Under the pieces are notes generated by a model. It was not told where the DNA came from. It made no database searches and saw only the letters and a list, made by a program, of their open reading frames with translations. Made by a program: the position numbers and the translations under genes. Shown here one piece after another: positions 25,197 through 34,122 of a stretch of DNA of 39,082 nucleotides (the stretch's first letter is position 1; the number at the start of each line of letters is the position of its first letter). This DNA comes from Saprospiraceae bacterium UBA1994 (GTDB lineage: Bacteria > Bacteroidota > Bacteroidia > Chitinophagales > Saprospiraceae): NCBI GenBank assembly GCA_002335865.1, contig DDCY01000011.1, positions 29,069 to 68,150 of the forward strand. The letters are read 5' to 3'.

Positions 25197-25604
25197 CCAT
25201 TCTTTCCCAGTATGAAACACAGTCCCTTTAAATAAAGCTACAACTTTTTCATCCTGATTAGTTACTGTTACATTATAGATGGCTAGTCGTTTAGATTTAT
25301 TTTTCATGCTTGTTTCTGCTGTCAAGACATCGTAAATCTGTACAGGTTTCGTATGAGATATTGAAGTTTCAATGGACACGGCTTGTTCACCCCAACTGTT
25401 AGATGCAAATGCAAATGCACTATCTGCTAAAGAGTAAGTAATACCACCGTGAGCGATTTTAAATCCATTTGTCATTTCTTCTCTGACTGTCATTTTGATT
25501 TTGGCATATCCTCTACTTATATTTATTAGTTCGATGCCTAGCCATTTTGAGAAAGCATCATTTTCATACATTCCTGTTTGTACTATTTCGTTGGGCGTGG
25601 ACAT
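25191..25604 (-). CDS. paaI: Hydroxyphenylacetyl-CoA thioesterase (PaaI hotdog family)
   Basis: 137-residue hotdog thioesterase. The PaaI hallmark HGGITYSLADSAFAFASNS is present, with the catalytic Asp in LAD, and SIETSISHTKPVQI marks the second strand region. In phenylacetate catabolism PaaI removes dead-end CoA thioesters and frees CoA. It is the last gene of a - operon after a PaaH-like dehydrogenase and paaG, with a 58-base gap, which supports the assignment over a general acyl-CoA thioesterase. Confidence 0.85.
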   Translation of the reverse strand: MSTPNEIVQTGMYENDAFSKWLGIELINISRGYAKIKMTVREEMTNGFKIAHGGITYSLADSAFAFASNSWGEQAVSIETSISHTKPVQIYDVLTAETSMKNKSKRLAIYNVTVTNQDEKVVALFKGTVFHTGKEWK

Positions 25605-25662
25605 GTTTATTTTTTTATTTCATCTATGTGTTTAGTTTTTTATGCAAAGCGTATTTAAGAAC

Positions 25663-26805
25663 CTACCTAGCCGCTTGCCTCAACCAAGGACAAACTCTAT
25701 ATCTCTCCTCATGATAAAACTCATATAAATCATCCAAAGTCTTTACCACATTATCATATCCAATTTCTTTTCCCCAAGCCAATAATCCCTTAGGGTAGTT
25801 GACTCCTTTGGTCATTGCTGTCTCCACATCAGTCTCAGAACAGATTCCCATATAAACAGTATCAGCAGCTTCATTGATGAGCATGCAGACTATTCTATTC
25901 AGTATTTCCTTCCCAAGTTTTTCATCTTTGGAAGCTTCTGGGTTAGTTGCTTCTTCTGCATAATCGTAAAATCCTTTCCCAGTTTTACGTCCGAGATATC
26001 CAGCTTGTACCAATGACTTCTGAGCGAATGCTGGACGGTAACGAGGATCATAATAGAAAGATTTCCATACAGACTCCGTGACTTTGTAGTTGACATCATG
26101 ACCGATGTAATCTGTAAGTGTGAATGGTCCCATACGGAATCCACCGATTTCAGTCATGGCCCAGTCGATAGTAGATACATCCGCTATTCCTTCTTCTAGA
26201 ATTCGCATTCCTTCACTATAGAATGGTCTCGCTACTTTATTGACAATAAATCCTGGAGTGTCCTTAGCGATTACTGTATCTTTCCCCCATGAATCGATAA
26301 TAGATCTTGCCTTATTGGTAATTTCTGTAGAGGTTTGCACTGCAGGCACAATTTCCACAAGTTTCATTAGAGGTGCAGGATTGAAAAAGTGAATGCCACA
26401 AACTTGATCGGGCCTCTGCATTGCATTCGCTATCTCTGTTACAGAAAGAGATGATGTATTAGTCGCTATGATGGTATCTGGTCCTACTATTGCTTCTATG
26501 CCAGTCAATACTTTTTTCTTGACATCGAGATTTTCTACTATTGCTTCTATGATCAGATTACAATCCTTGAGTGCACTTTGGTCAGTTGCATAATGGATAC
26601 GTCCAAATATTGCTTTACTATCCATATCAGTCAATCTACCTTTCTCTACTAATCGATTGAGGATTTTGAGCAACTTATCTCTAGATCTAGTGAGTGATTC
26701 TTGCTGAGTATCAATAAGCACTATTTCCCACCCCGCTTGTGCTGCTACTTGTGCTATACCTGAGCCCATCGCTCCAGCTCCTATGATTCCTACTGTATTA
26801 ATCAT
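25663..26805 (-). CDS. 3-hydroxyacyl-CoA dehydrogenase (PaaH-like)
   Basis: 380 residues. The NAD-binding Rossmann start GIIGAGAMGSGIAQVAAQAG is followed by the Asp that ends strand 2 (VLID), and NTSSLSVTEIA and GIHFFNPAPLMKLVEIVP carry the catalytic Ser/His region (HFFNP). Two 3HCDH C-terminal domains follow (about 185-280 and 290-375), so the enzyme is fuller than the single-domain 280-residue type but shorter than Escherichia coli PaaH. It oxidises a 3-hydroxyacyl-CoA with NAD; in the paa pathway this is 3-hydroxyadipyl-CoA. The start lies 2 bases after the paaG stop. Role in phenylacetate breakdown is inferred from neighbours. Confidence 0.9.
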   Translation of the reverse strand: MINTVGIIGAGAMGSGIAQVAAQAGWEIVLIDTQQESLTRSRDKLLKILNRLVEKGRLTDMDSKAIFGRIHYATDQSALKDCNLIIEAIVENLDVKKKVLTGIEAIVGPDTIIATNTSSLSVTEIANAMQRPDQVCGIHFFNPAPLMKLVEIVPAVQTSTEITNKARSIIDSWGKDTVIAKDTPGFIVNKVARPFYSEGMRILEEGIADVSTIDWAMTEIGGFRMGPFTLTDYIGHDVNYKVTESVWKSFYYDPRYRPAFAQKSLVQAGYLGRKTGKGFYDYAEEATNPEASKDEKLGKEILNRIVCMLINEAADTVYMGICSETDVETAMTKGVNYPKGLLAWGKEIGYDNVVKTLDDLYEFYHEERYRVCPWLRQAAR

Positions 26806-26807
26806 TT

Positions 26808-27584
26808 CTATTTTCCTTTAAAAGTCGGTTTTCTCTTTTCTAAAAATGCATCTACGCCCTCTTTATAATCTTCAGTGTGACTAGCGAGTTCTTGATATCT
26901 TCCTTCTAATTCCAATTGCTGTTTCAAGGAATTTTTTATTGATTCATTCAGTAATATTTTAGTCATACCTAATGCTTTAGTAGGCATTTTCGCTAATTTT
27001 TGAACGATCTTTCTGCTCTCTTCTACGAAAGTATCGATTGGAAATACTTTGTACAACATACCCATCTGTAGTGCATCGGCAGCAGATACTTTATCGCCTA
27101 GCATCATAAGTGCACTTGCTCTCTGTAATCCGATTAACCTGGGTAAAGTGTATGTTCCTCCACTATCAGGTATCAATCCAATTTTGCTAAATGCTTGTAT
27201 GAAACTAGCCCCTTCACTTGCTACGACTACATCGCAAGCCAATGCTATATTGGCTCCTGCTCCAGCTGCTACACCGTTGACAGCTGCTACAACTGGTTTA
27301 TTCAGGTTACGTATTCGCTCTACTGTAGGGTTATAATGATCCTTTACCATCGAAGGGAGTTCTAGTCCATTAGGGTCTACGATTTCTCCCAGATCTTGGC
27401 CTGCACAGAAGGCTTTACCCGCTCCAGTGATATATACTGCTCTGACATCATCATTGTCACGTGCTTTGTCTAGGGCCTTATGAAAGGCAAAGGCCATTTC
27501 TTGAGTGCCACTATTATATTTGTCTGGTCTATTGAGCGTGATGTATAAGACACCATTATCTATTTCTGTAATTAGTACGGACAT
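26808..27584 (-). CDS. paaG: Enoyl-CoA hydratase/isomerase, PaaG-like (ring-epoxide isomerase)
   Basis: 258-residue crotonase fold protein. The CoA-binding AGQDLGE (61-67) and oxyanion segment VNGVAAGAGANIALACD (103-118) are clear, and the active-site loop GLIPDSGGTYTLPR places Asp140 where PaaG isomerases have their catalytic Asp; ordinary hydratases have Glu residues elsewhere. PaaG converts the ring epoxide of phenylacetyl-CoA to an oxepin-CoA. It is the first gene of the paaG-dehydrogenase-paaI run. The upper pathway (paaABCDE, paaK, paaZ) is not in this window, so the pathway assignment depends on genes elsewhere. A near-consensus TACCTTTA lies upstream. Confidence 0.85.
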   Translation of the reverse strand: MSVLITEIDNGVLYITLNRPDKYNSGTQEMAFAFHKALDKARDNDDVRAVYITGAGKAFCAGQDLGEIVDPNGLELPSMVKDHYNPTVERIRNLNKPVVAAVNGVAAGAGANIALACDVVVASEGASFIQAFSKIGLIPDSGGTYTLPRLIGLQRASALMMLGDKVSAADALQMGMLYKVFPIDTFVEESRKIVQKLAKMPTKALGMTKILLNESIKNSLKQQLELEGRYQELASHTEDYKEGVDAFLEKRKPTFKGK

Positions 27585-27717
27585 TGTATTATTGATAATT
27601 AATATCTAAAGGTAAGTAATACCATCAATCCTTTATTAATTCTTAATTCAGAATAATAAAGATACACGAAACACATTCGATACTTGTTCGATTTTTATAC
27701 AAATCAAATAATTAATT

Positions 27718-28149
27718 ATGATTTCTAGACTAATGCTAATCAGTATTTTCCTGTTGCTCACAGTATATATTTCAACGTAATGTGATGATCTAATAGTTTT
27801 TCCAGAAAATGATAATTCTAGTCTAACGTGCGTCAATCCAACTTTTGATTTATCTTAATTTGAATATCTCATTATGGCATTACCTGTTGTACTCGTATAG
27901 CTAACGATGATCTTTTATTTCGATTTCTATCATGCCATAGTCACTAAAACAATTAAGAATACACTGTATGAAGATAGAGATATGGATTGTTATTAATCTA
28001 TAGATGATTGTGATGAGATTAATCCTGATATCAATCCTGGAGCAATTGATATTCCAAATAATGGGATAGACGAAAATTATAATGGTGGAGATTTGATAAC
28101 ATTGCCTCTGGATATAATCGCCATCTTTCAGCTACCCTATAGCCTATAA
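27718..28149 (+). pseudogene. Decayed secreted protein with MopE-like metal-binding repeat
   Basis: One frame carries a signal-peptide-like start, MISRLMLISIFLLLTVYIST (27718-27777), then TAA (27778), more protein-like text (CDDLIVFPENDNSSL), stops at 27856 and 27898, and near the end YEDRDMDCY-stop-SIDDCDEINPDINPG followed by AIDIPNNGIDENYNG (27967-28086). The last part is a MopE-type putative metal-binding repeat; living copies read DGDGY-x-SIDDCDDxNPxINPGA and GIDENCDG. The TAA at 27994 stands where a Leu or Phe codon is usual, and Cys has become Tyr. All pieces share one frame, so the gene seems to have died by point stops. The 27585-27717 and 28150-28321 flanks hold nothing I recognise. 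Confidence 0.65.
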
Positions 28150-28321
28150 ATGAACATCTTCTGTTAATTTTAGTTATCGAATTTTTTAGCATATTCACAA
28201 TTGAATTGAGTCTAGAAACAATTTTATTAACTTTAAGTATAGTTTTTAAAACAAAGTTTTTTGATAAGCTGTTTTAGGATTCGATGATCTTACAAGAAAG
28301 TATTAAAACAAACTACCATAT

Positions 28322-30721
28322 ATGTCGAGAAGAATAAGCAAAGTAGCTGTACTCGGATCAGGAGTCATGGGGTCGGGCATTGCCTGTCACTTGGCTAATG
28401 TAGGCCTAGAAGTACTGATGCTAGATATTTTACCATTTGATATCTCTGATACGGACAAGGGTAAGAAAGCTGTACGTAATGGTATCGCTGATAAGTCTCT
28501 CAAGGCAGCTATCAAATCGAAACCTGCACCGTTATATGATAAAAAGTTCGTCTCAAGAATCACCACGGGTAACTTTGATGATGATATGGAAAAGATCGTT
28601 GACTGTGACTGGATCATAGAAGTAGTGATCGAGAGACTTGATATCAAACAGTCAATATTCGAAAAAGTAGAGAAGCATAGAAAAGTAGGTTCTTTAATTA
28701 CCTCTAATACATCAGGAATACCTATCCATATGTTGGCAGAAGGTAGGTCTGATGACTTCCGTAGCAACTTCTGTGGCACTCACTTTTTCAATCCAGCGAG
28801 ATATATGAAGCTCTTTGAAGTGATACCTCATACAGGTACTGACCAAGATGTTATAGATTTTTGGATGCACTACGGAGATAGATACTTAGGTAAGAAGACG
28901 GTTCTTTGTAAAGATACACCTGCTTTCATCGCGAATAGAATTGGTTTCTTTTCAGGCAATAGAATTGCAGAACTTACGCTTAAGTATGATCTCAAGATAG
29001 AAGCGGTTGATAAGCTTACTGGATCGGCGATAGGCTGGCCAAGTACAGGTAGTTTTAGATTATTAGATCTTGTTGGTTTCGACACTAGCCAAAAAGTAAG
29101 AACCGGCGTAATGGACAATTGTCCAAACGATGAATACGTAAAAGTTGCTAAAGATATTAAAGAACCAGTTTATGTAAATTTCCTTTTAGAGAATAAATTC
29201 TTAGGGAATAAAACTGGGCAAGGGTTTTATAAAAAGACAAAAGAAAGAGACGCTAATGGAAAGAGTATCATTCACGCGCTCAACCTTAATACACTGGAAT
29301 ATGCACCAACAGAAAAGATTCGTATGGATGTTCTAGGTGTATCGAAGCAAGTAGAGTTGATGGATAAGCGAATGCAGCAGATGCTCAGTATGGATACGGT
29401 AGGCGGAAAATTCTACAAAGAGTATTTCGGAGGTTTATTTGCTTATGCGGCTAATCGTATTCCAGAGATTACAGATGCCCTATATAGTATCGATGACGCC
29501 ATGAAGGCTGGATACGCTTGGGGATATGGACCATTCGAATATTGGGATATGGTAGGTGTAGAAGCTGGAGTGAAAGCGGCAAGAGTATTAGGAGAATCTA
29601 TACCATCTTGGGTAGATGATATGTTAGCTAGTGGTGTGACATCATTCTACAAAGTGGAAGATCGTCAACGTAAATATTACGACATCGAAAGCAAGTCATA
29701 TAAAGTTGTGTCCGGCACAGAAGATATGATCTTCCTTGATATGTATCGAGATCAAGAAGCGATCTATAAAAATAGTGAGTGTACTGTTCATGATATTGGA
29801 AATGAAGTGCTTTGCTTTGAATTTACATCCAAAGCCAACGCAATCGGAGAAGGAATCGGAGAAGGAATTGTGGAGACATTGAAGATTGCCGAAGAAGGCG
29901 ATTGGAAAGGAATCGTTCTAGGTAACAATGCTAAGAACTTTACTGTAGGAGCTAACTTAATGGTAGTAGGGATGTTAGCCATGCAAGGTGAAATGGATAA
30001 GCTCAGCGAGATGGTTGACGGATTCCAACAGGTGAATATGGCAATGAGATACAGTAAAATCCCGATTGTCACTGCGACACAAGGATACGTATTTGGCGGT
30101 GGCTGTGAAATGCTGATGCATACAGATGCAGCAGTAGTTGCAGCAGAGTCTTACATAGGATTAGTGGAAGCAGGTGTAGGTCTCATACCTGGAGGAGGAG
30201 GTACTAAAGAGTTTGCTATGAGAGCAAGCGATTCATTCTTCGAAGGCGATACCAAGATCCCTACACTGATAGAAAAACTTAAATCAATTGCAACGGCCAA
30301 TGTTGCAACTTCAGGTTTCGAAGGATTCAATAATGGGTCACTACTCAAGCACAGAGATCAAGTAGAAGTAAATACAGACAGAGTATTATCCGAAGCGAAG
30401 AAAAAGGTTCTGCAATTAGCTGAAGGGTACACACCTCCAGTACCAAGAGAAGTACATGTATTAGGTCGTGCAGGATTATCAACTTTATACGCAGCGATTA
30501 ACGAATTCTACTTGGGTAAATATGTGTCAGAATATGATGTAGAAGTATCTAGACATGTGGCATATATTCTTTGTGGTGGCGACTTGACTGGCGAACAGAA
30601 AGTAAGTGAGCAATATCTATTAGATCTTGAGCGCGAAGCATTCTTAGCACTACTTAAGAATCCGAAGACGCAAGAAAGAATTCAATATACGTTGATGAAT
30701 AATAAGCCGCTGCGTAATTAA
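28322..30721 (+). CDS. Fused 3-hydroxyacyl-CoA dehydrogenase / enoyl-CoA hydratase
   Basis: 799-residue bifunctional beta-oxidation enzyme. The dehydrogenase half comes first: VAVLGSGVMGSGIACHLANV, then NTSGIPIHML, GTHFFNPARYMKLFEVIP and the 3HCDH C-terminal domains (about 205-430). The hydratase half follows (about 490-790), with oxyanion segment GYVFGGGCEMLMHTD (E596) and GLVEAGVGLIPGGGGT (E616), the two catalytic Glu of crotonases. The order is the reverse of Escherichia coli FadB/FadJ; this type is usual in Bacteroidota. It makes a hydratase-dehydrogenase pair with the thiolase encoded 100 bases downstream. No exact -7 box was found. Confidence 0.93.
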   Translation: MSRRISKVAVLGSGVMGSGIACHLANVGLEVLMLDILPFDISDTDKGKKAVRNGIADKSLKAAIKSKPAPLYDKKFVSRITTGNFDDDMEKIVDCDWIIEVVIERLDIKQSIFEKVEKHRKVGSLITSNTSGIPIHMLAEGRSDDFRSNFCGTHFFNPARYMKLFEVIPHTGTDQDVIDFWMHYGDRYLGKKTVLCKDTPAFIANRIGFFSGNRIAELTLKYDLKIEAVDKLTGSAIGWPSTGSFRLLDLVGFDTSQKVRTGVMDNCPNDEYVKVAKDIKEPVYVNFLLENKFLGNKTGQGFYKKTKERDANGKSIIHALNLNTLEYAPTEKIRMDVLGVSKQVELMDKRMQQMLSMDTVGGKFYKEYFGGLFAYAANRIPEITDALYSIDDAMKAGYAWGYGPFEYWDMVGVEAGVKAARVLGESIPSWVDDMLASGVTSFYKVEDRQRKYYDIESKSYKVVSGTEDMIFLDMYRDQEAIYKNSECTVHDIGNEVLCFEFTSKANAIGEGIGEGIVETLKIAEEGDWKGIVLGNNAKNFTVGANLMVVGMLAMQGEMDKLSEMVDGFQQVNMAMRYSKIPIVTATQGYVFGGGCEMLMHTDAAVVAAESYIGLVEAGVGLIPGGGGTKEFAMRASDSFFEGDTKIPTLIEKLKSIATANVATSGFEGFNNGSLLKHRDQVEVNTDRVLSEAKKKVLQLAEGYTPPVPREVHVLGRAGLSTLYAAINEFYLGKYVSEYDVEVSRHVAYILCGGDLTGEQKVSEQYLLDLEREAFLALLKNPKTQERIQYTLMNNKPLRN

Positions 30722-30821
30722 GATTATGTGGTGTGTGATTATTCAGCTTCTAAATAATTGAAAAAATGAGATTCAATGATTAGCAAATAATTTATAAAGA
30801 ATCTTCCAAAATAAATAAAAA

Positions 30822-31994
30822 ATGAAATCATATATAGTAAAAGGGTATCGATCAGCTATTGGAAAAGCTAAGAAAGGCGGATTTAAAAATATGCGATCGG
30901 AGGATCTAGCTGTAAGAGTAATCAAACATCTAATGTCAACTGTACCTTCTCTAGATCCAAGTAGGATAGATGATGTGATCGTAGGATGTGCTATGCCAGA
31001 AGGTGAGCAAGGACTTAATATGGCTAGAAACATATCTGCGAGAGCATTAGGTAAAGATGTTGCAGGAATGACTGTCAATAGATTTTGTGCATCTGGACTT
31101 GAGACTATTTCAATAGCGGCTGGTAAAATTGCTGCAGGAATGGGTCACTGTTATATAGCTGGTGGAGCCGAGAGTATGAGTCATGTACCTATGATAGGCT
31201 ATAAATTAACTCCTAGTTACGAAGCTGCAATGGAAAATATTAATTACTCGGTTAGTATGGGAGCCACTGCAGAAGCTGTAGCAATGAAGTATAATATTAC
31301 TCGTGAGATGGCAGATGAATTTTCAGTAAGATCCCATACCAATGCGGAAACGGCTATTGACAATGGATATTTTACTGATCAAATTGTTCCGATAGATGTA
31401 GAGGAAGTATTTGTCAAAGATGGCAAGAGGGTAGAGATGACTCATACTGTATCTATGGATGAAGGTCTTAGAAGAGGCACAAGTATGGAAGGTCTCGGAA
31501 GGCTTAGAGCCGCCTTTAAAAATGGAGGGATCGTAACGGCTGGAAATAGTTCTCAGACTTCTGATGGGGCAGCTTTCTTAATTGTAATGAGTGAAGCGAT
31601 GATCCATGAATTAGGACTCGAGCCAGAAGCTAGATTAATGAGTTGTGCAGTAGGTGGTGTAGAACCATTGTATATGGGTATAGGGCCATGTGTGGCTATT
31701 CCTAAGGCACTGAAGCAAGCTGGACTTAAAATGGATGATATCGATTTGATTGAGTTAAACGAAGCTTTCGCACCACAGGCCTTAGCCGTAATTGCCCAAG
31801 CAGGCATAGATATAGATAAGACCAATGTAAATGGTGGAGCGATCGCTTTAGGCCATCCACTAGGATGTACGGGCGCCAAATTGTCTATACAACTGATGCA
31901 TGAGATGAGACGCAGAGGAAATAAGTATGGAATGGTTACAGCATGTGTTGGTGGTGGTCAGGGTATCGCAGGGATTTATGAGTTGCTGAAGTAG
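30822..31994 (+). CDS. fadA: Acetyl-CoA C-acyltransferase (3-ketoacyl-CoA thiolase)
   Basis: 390-residue thiolase; cleaves 3-ketoacyl-CoA with CoA in the last step of beta-oxidation. The active-site Cys89 (NRFCASGLE), His345 (GGAIALGHPLG) and Cys375 (TACVGGGQG) are all present, as is the NEAFAPQALAV motif. It follows the fused dehydrogenase/hydratase by 100 bases on the same strand and ends at a strong terminator. No acyl-CoA dehydrogenase is next to it, so that gene must be elsewhere. Confidence 0.94.
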   Translation: MKSYIVKGYRSAIGKAKKGGFKNMRSEDLAVRVIKHLMSTVPSLDPSRIDDVIVGCAMPEGEQGLNMARNISARALGKDVAGMTVNRFCASGLETISIAAGKIAAGMGHCYIAGGAESMSHVPMIGYKLTPSYEAAMENINYSVSMGATAEAVAMKYNITREMADEFSVRSHTNAETAIDNGYFTDQIVPIDVEEVFVKDGKRVEMTHTVSMDEGLRRGTSMEGLGRLRAAFKNGGIVTAGNSSQTSDGAAFLIVMSEAMIHELGLEPEARLMSCAVGGVEPLYMGIGPCVAIPKALKQAGLKMDDIDLIELNEAFAPQALAVIAQAGIDIDKTNVNGGAIALGHPLGCTGAKLSIQLMHEMRRRGNKYGMVTACVGGGQGIAGIYELLK

Positions 31995-32037
31995 ATGCGT
32001 AGATTGTTTTAACTTATAAGCTAATAAACAGAATATT

Positions 32038-32074
32038 AAAGCCTCAAATTGATTCGTCAATTTGAGGCTTTTTT
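32038..32074. terminator. Bidirectional rho-independent terminator with TTCG loop
   Basis: Perfect 15-bp stem (32038-32052 and 32057-32071) closed by a TTCG tetraloop, with further Ts after it on + and A-rich sequence before it. It ends both fadA (+) and the convergent oxidoreductase gene (-). Confidence 0.93.
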
Positions 32075-32112
32075 GGATAGGTACAGGTAAGGAAATAGAA
32101 ATAACTTAAAGC

Positions 32113-33339
32113 TTAACTCATTCCAATCACTCTCTCAGCACCTAACCTTCCACTTTTCATTGCCGCATTAATAGATCCATTCATGACATGATCTCCGATG
32201 ATGGTCATTTTATTACTGACCTCTATTATGTTATCGTTAGTTATTTTAGTCTGATCAGGAAGTGCATAGCCTATTTTGTAGGTTTTCAAGTGATTCCATT
32301 TTTTTGCAGATGGTATCCATTTCGACAATTCGGTTTTTACATTTTCTGATACAGTTGCATCATCATAGCTTACACCTTCTTTTAGAGAAACGGATATCAG
32401 TTCTTTATTCTGACTGTAGTCTCTTGAGTTTTTACTAATGCAAACAAAATTATTGACAATGGCTTTTGGGTCTCCGTTGAGTGCAATAGCATTTTGTTTA
32501 TATGGTTGCTCGTTACTGTAAAAATACAAATTAGTTGTAGATCGGTATGTTTTTTTAGTTTCTGTAAATTGGCTGCAAAGTCCATCGGCTTCAGTAGCAA
32601 CAAGTATATGATCTGCTATTATTGATTCTTTATTTTGTAGATGAACAACATTCCCTTTAACGTCTATTACTCTAGTGTTGCAATGTATTTTACTAGGATC
32701 TAGATATGAGGCGATTTGCTTAGGTATCTCCTCCATACCTTTTGCAGGCACGGTAGCTTCCCCTTCAGAGAACATCTTGAATACAAAGTCGAACATTCTA
32801 CGGCTAGTTGACAATTCATTTTCTAAGAATATGCCGGCATAAAAGGGTTGAAGAAATTCGGTAATTATTTTATTGCTAAAACGATACTCTTCTTTCAGTA
32901 ATTTTATTGTTGATATCTCTTCGCTCGAAAATATTTCTTGAATAGATTTTTCAACTATTGCATTTTTTGTCTTGATAATCTTGAATTTATCTCCGAAACT
33001 CGCAGCATTGGTTGTAAGTGTTGGTATCAAACTTGAAAGTTGTCTTTGAGGGTCCCCGATATAGTCGACCTTTCCATTAGATCTAAGTAATACTGTTCCT
33101 GAATCAAAAGCTTTAAGCTCTAATGTATTATAATCGATAATTTTTCGAGCTTCTGGATAAGAGGTGAGGAACACCTGAAAGCCACGGTCCATTAGAAAAC
33201 CATTAGATTCATCTGTTTTGATTCTACCGCCAATTCGGTCAGATGCTTCTAATATTGTGTAGTCTTTATTAGCCTTTTGGAGGTAATAGGCGGCCGTAAG
33301 TCCAGCTATTCCTGCTCCTACTATTATTGTGTGTGACAT
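32113..33339 (-). CDS. FAD-dependent amine oxidase / phytoene-desaturase-like oxidoreductase
   Basis: 408 residues. The FAD site is clear: IIVGAGIAGLTAAYYL (GxGxxG) with the Glu of TILEASDRIGGR, and the C-terminal TIIGDHVMNGSINAAMKSGR that closes the FAD domain. The substrate domain between is poorly conserved. Members of this family include protoporphyrinogen and monoamine oxidases and carotenoid desaturases; nothing here fixes the substrate. Divergent from the MaoC-like gene, with inverted repeats in between. Confidence 0.8.
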   Translation of the reverse strand: MSHTIIVGAGIAGLTAAYYLQKANKDYTILEASDRIGGRIKTDESNGFLMDRGFQVFLTSYPEARKIIDYNTLELKAFDSGTVLLRSNGKVDYIGDPQRQLSSLIPTLTTNAASFGDKFKIIKTKNAIVEKSIQEIFSSEEISTIKLLKEEYRFSNKIITEFLQPFYAGIFLENELSTSRRMFDFVFKMFSEGEATVPAKGMEEIPKQIASYLDPSKIHCNTRVIDVKGNVVHLQNKESIIADHILVATEADGLCSQFTETKKTYRSTTNLYFYSNEQPYKQNAIALNGDPKAIVNNFVCISKNSRDYSQNKELISVSLKEGVSYDDATVSENVKTELSKWIPSAKKWNHLKTYKIGYALPDQTKITNDNIIEVSNKMTIIGDHVMNGSINAAMKSGRLGAERVIGMS

Positions 33340-33464
33340 TATCTTCTCTCTTAGAGTTAGTGTTTCGCTACAATACTAAGGTCAAAAAGTGAATTCCGTT
33401 CACCAATGTGTCAAATCTGTGCAAATAATAAGTAAAAACAACCATTATTATCATACATAACTTA

Positions 33465-33480
33465 TATTCGACATCGAATA
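33465..33480. repeat. 16-bp inverted repeat upstream of the MaoC-like gene
   Basis: Perfect 7-base arms (TATTCGA / TCGAATA) around CA, 31 bases before the MaoC-like ATG and in the divergent promoter region shared with the oxidoreductase. A candidate operator. Confidence 0.45.
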
Positions 33481-33511
33481 CAAACAAAATGTTATCATAG
33501 ATAAGGCTATC

Positions 33512-33982
33512 ATGGAAAAGGCATTCAAAACAAAAGTAGATAAAGTATCGGAACTAACTGCGTATGTTGGAAAGACTGTGGGCATCTCTGAATGGATACA
33601 GATAGAGCAAAAAAACATTGACTCTTTTGCAGCGGGTACTCTTGACCATCAATGGATATATACTGATCCTGTAGCTGCAGCTAACCATTCACCCTATGGT
33701 ACAGTGGTAGTACAAGGATTTCTAATACTTGCCCTAATTCCGAAGTTTGCCTATGAAATCTTACACATCGAAGATGCTGAAATGGGACTCAATTATGGTC
33801 TAGATCACGTAAGATTTCCACAAGCAGTCCCTGTAGATAGCTACATTAGAGGTAAAGTTGATCTTATTGGATATGAAATTATTGATGGTGGTGCTAGAAT
33901 TAAATTACACATTACTACTCAGATAAAAGATGACGATAGACCAGCCTGTGTAGCCGAGTTTATTATTCAGTTGTATAATTAG
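33512..33982 (+). CDS. MaoC-like hotdog protein with altered catalytic site
   Basis: 156 residues of MaoC/NodN-type single hotdog. The family's hydratase loop D-x-x-x-x-H reads L-D-H-Q-W-I-Y here: the Asp is kept but the catalytic His is Tyr (TAT codon). The later segment normally AHGFLTLSL reads VVQGFLILAL, with the His also lost. So an R-specific enoyl-CoA hydratase activity is doubtful, though the acyl-CoA-binding fold seems intact. In NodN-like proteins the loop is usually GDHQWIH. It is a single gene, divergent from an FAD oxidoreductase, with no clear partner nearby. Confidence 0.82.
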   Translation: MEKAFKTKVDKVSELTAYVGKTVGISEWIQIEQKNIDSFAAGTLDHQWIYTDPVAAANHSPYGTVVVQGFLILALIPKFAYEILHIEDAEMGLNYGLDHVRFPQAVPVDSYIRGKVDLIGYEIIDGGARIKLHITTQIKDDDRPACVAEFIIQLYN

Positions 33983-34122
33983 GAAAGAGGAAAAGGACCA
34001 GTTAGTTGTAGAGTTGTTTGATTAAGGAGAAGAATAAAGCTATTAAACTGTTGAGAATAAGAGCCGATTAACAAGTGCTTTTTAAGGAGCTTAACACTTA
34101 TAACACCTAAATAACTTTTATC

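Noticed and set aside
27648..27836. 62-residue minus-strand frame
   Set aside because: Antisense to the relic secreted gene and without any motif.
33983..34122. Imperfect hairpin AAGTG.../...CACTT between MaoC-like and hemA genes
   Set aside because: Large asymmetric bulge and no T-run on either strand; too weak for a terminator call.
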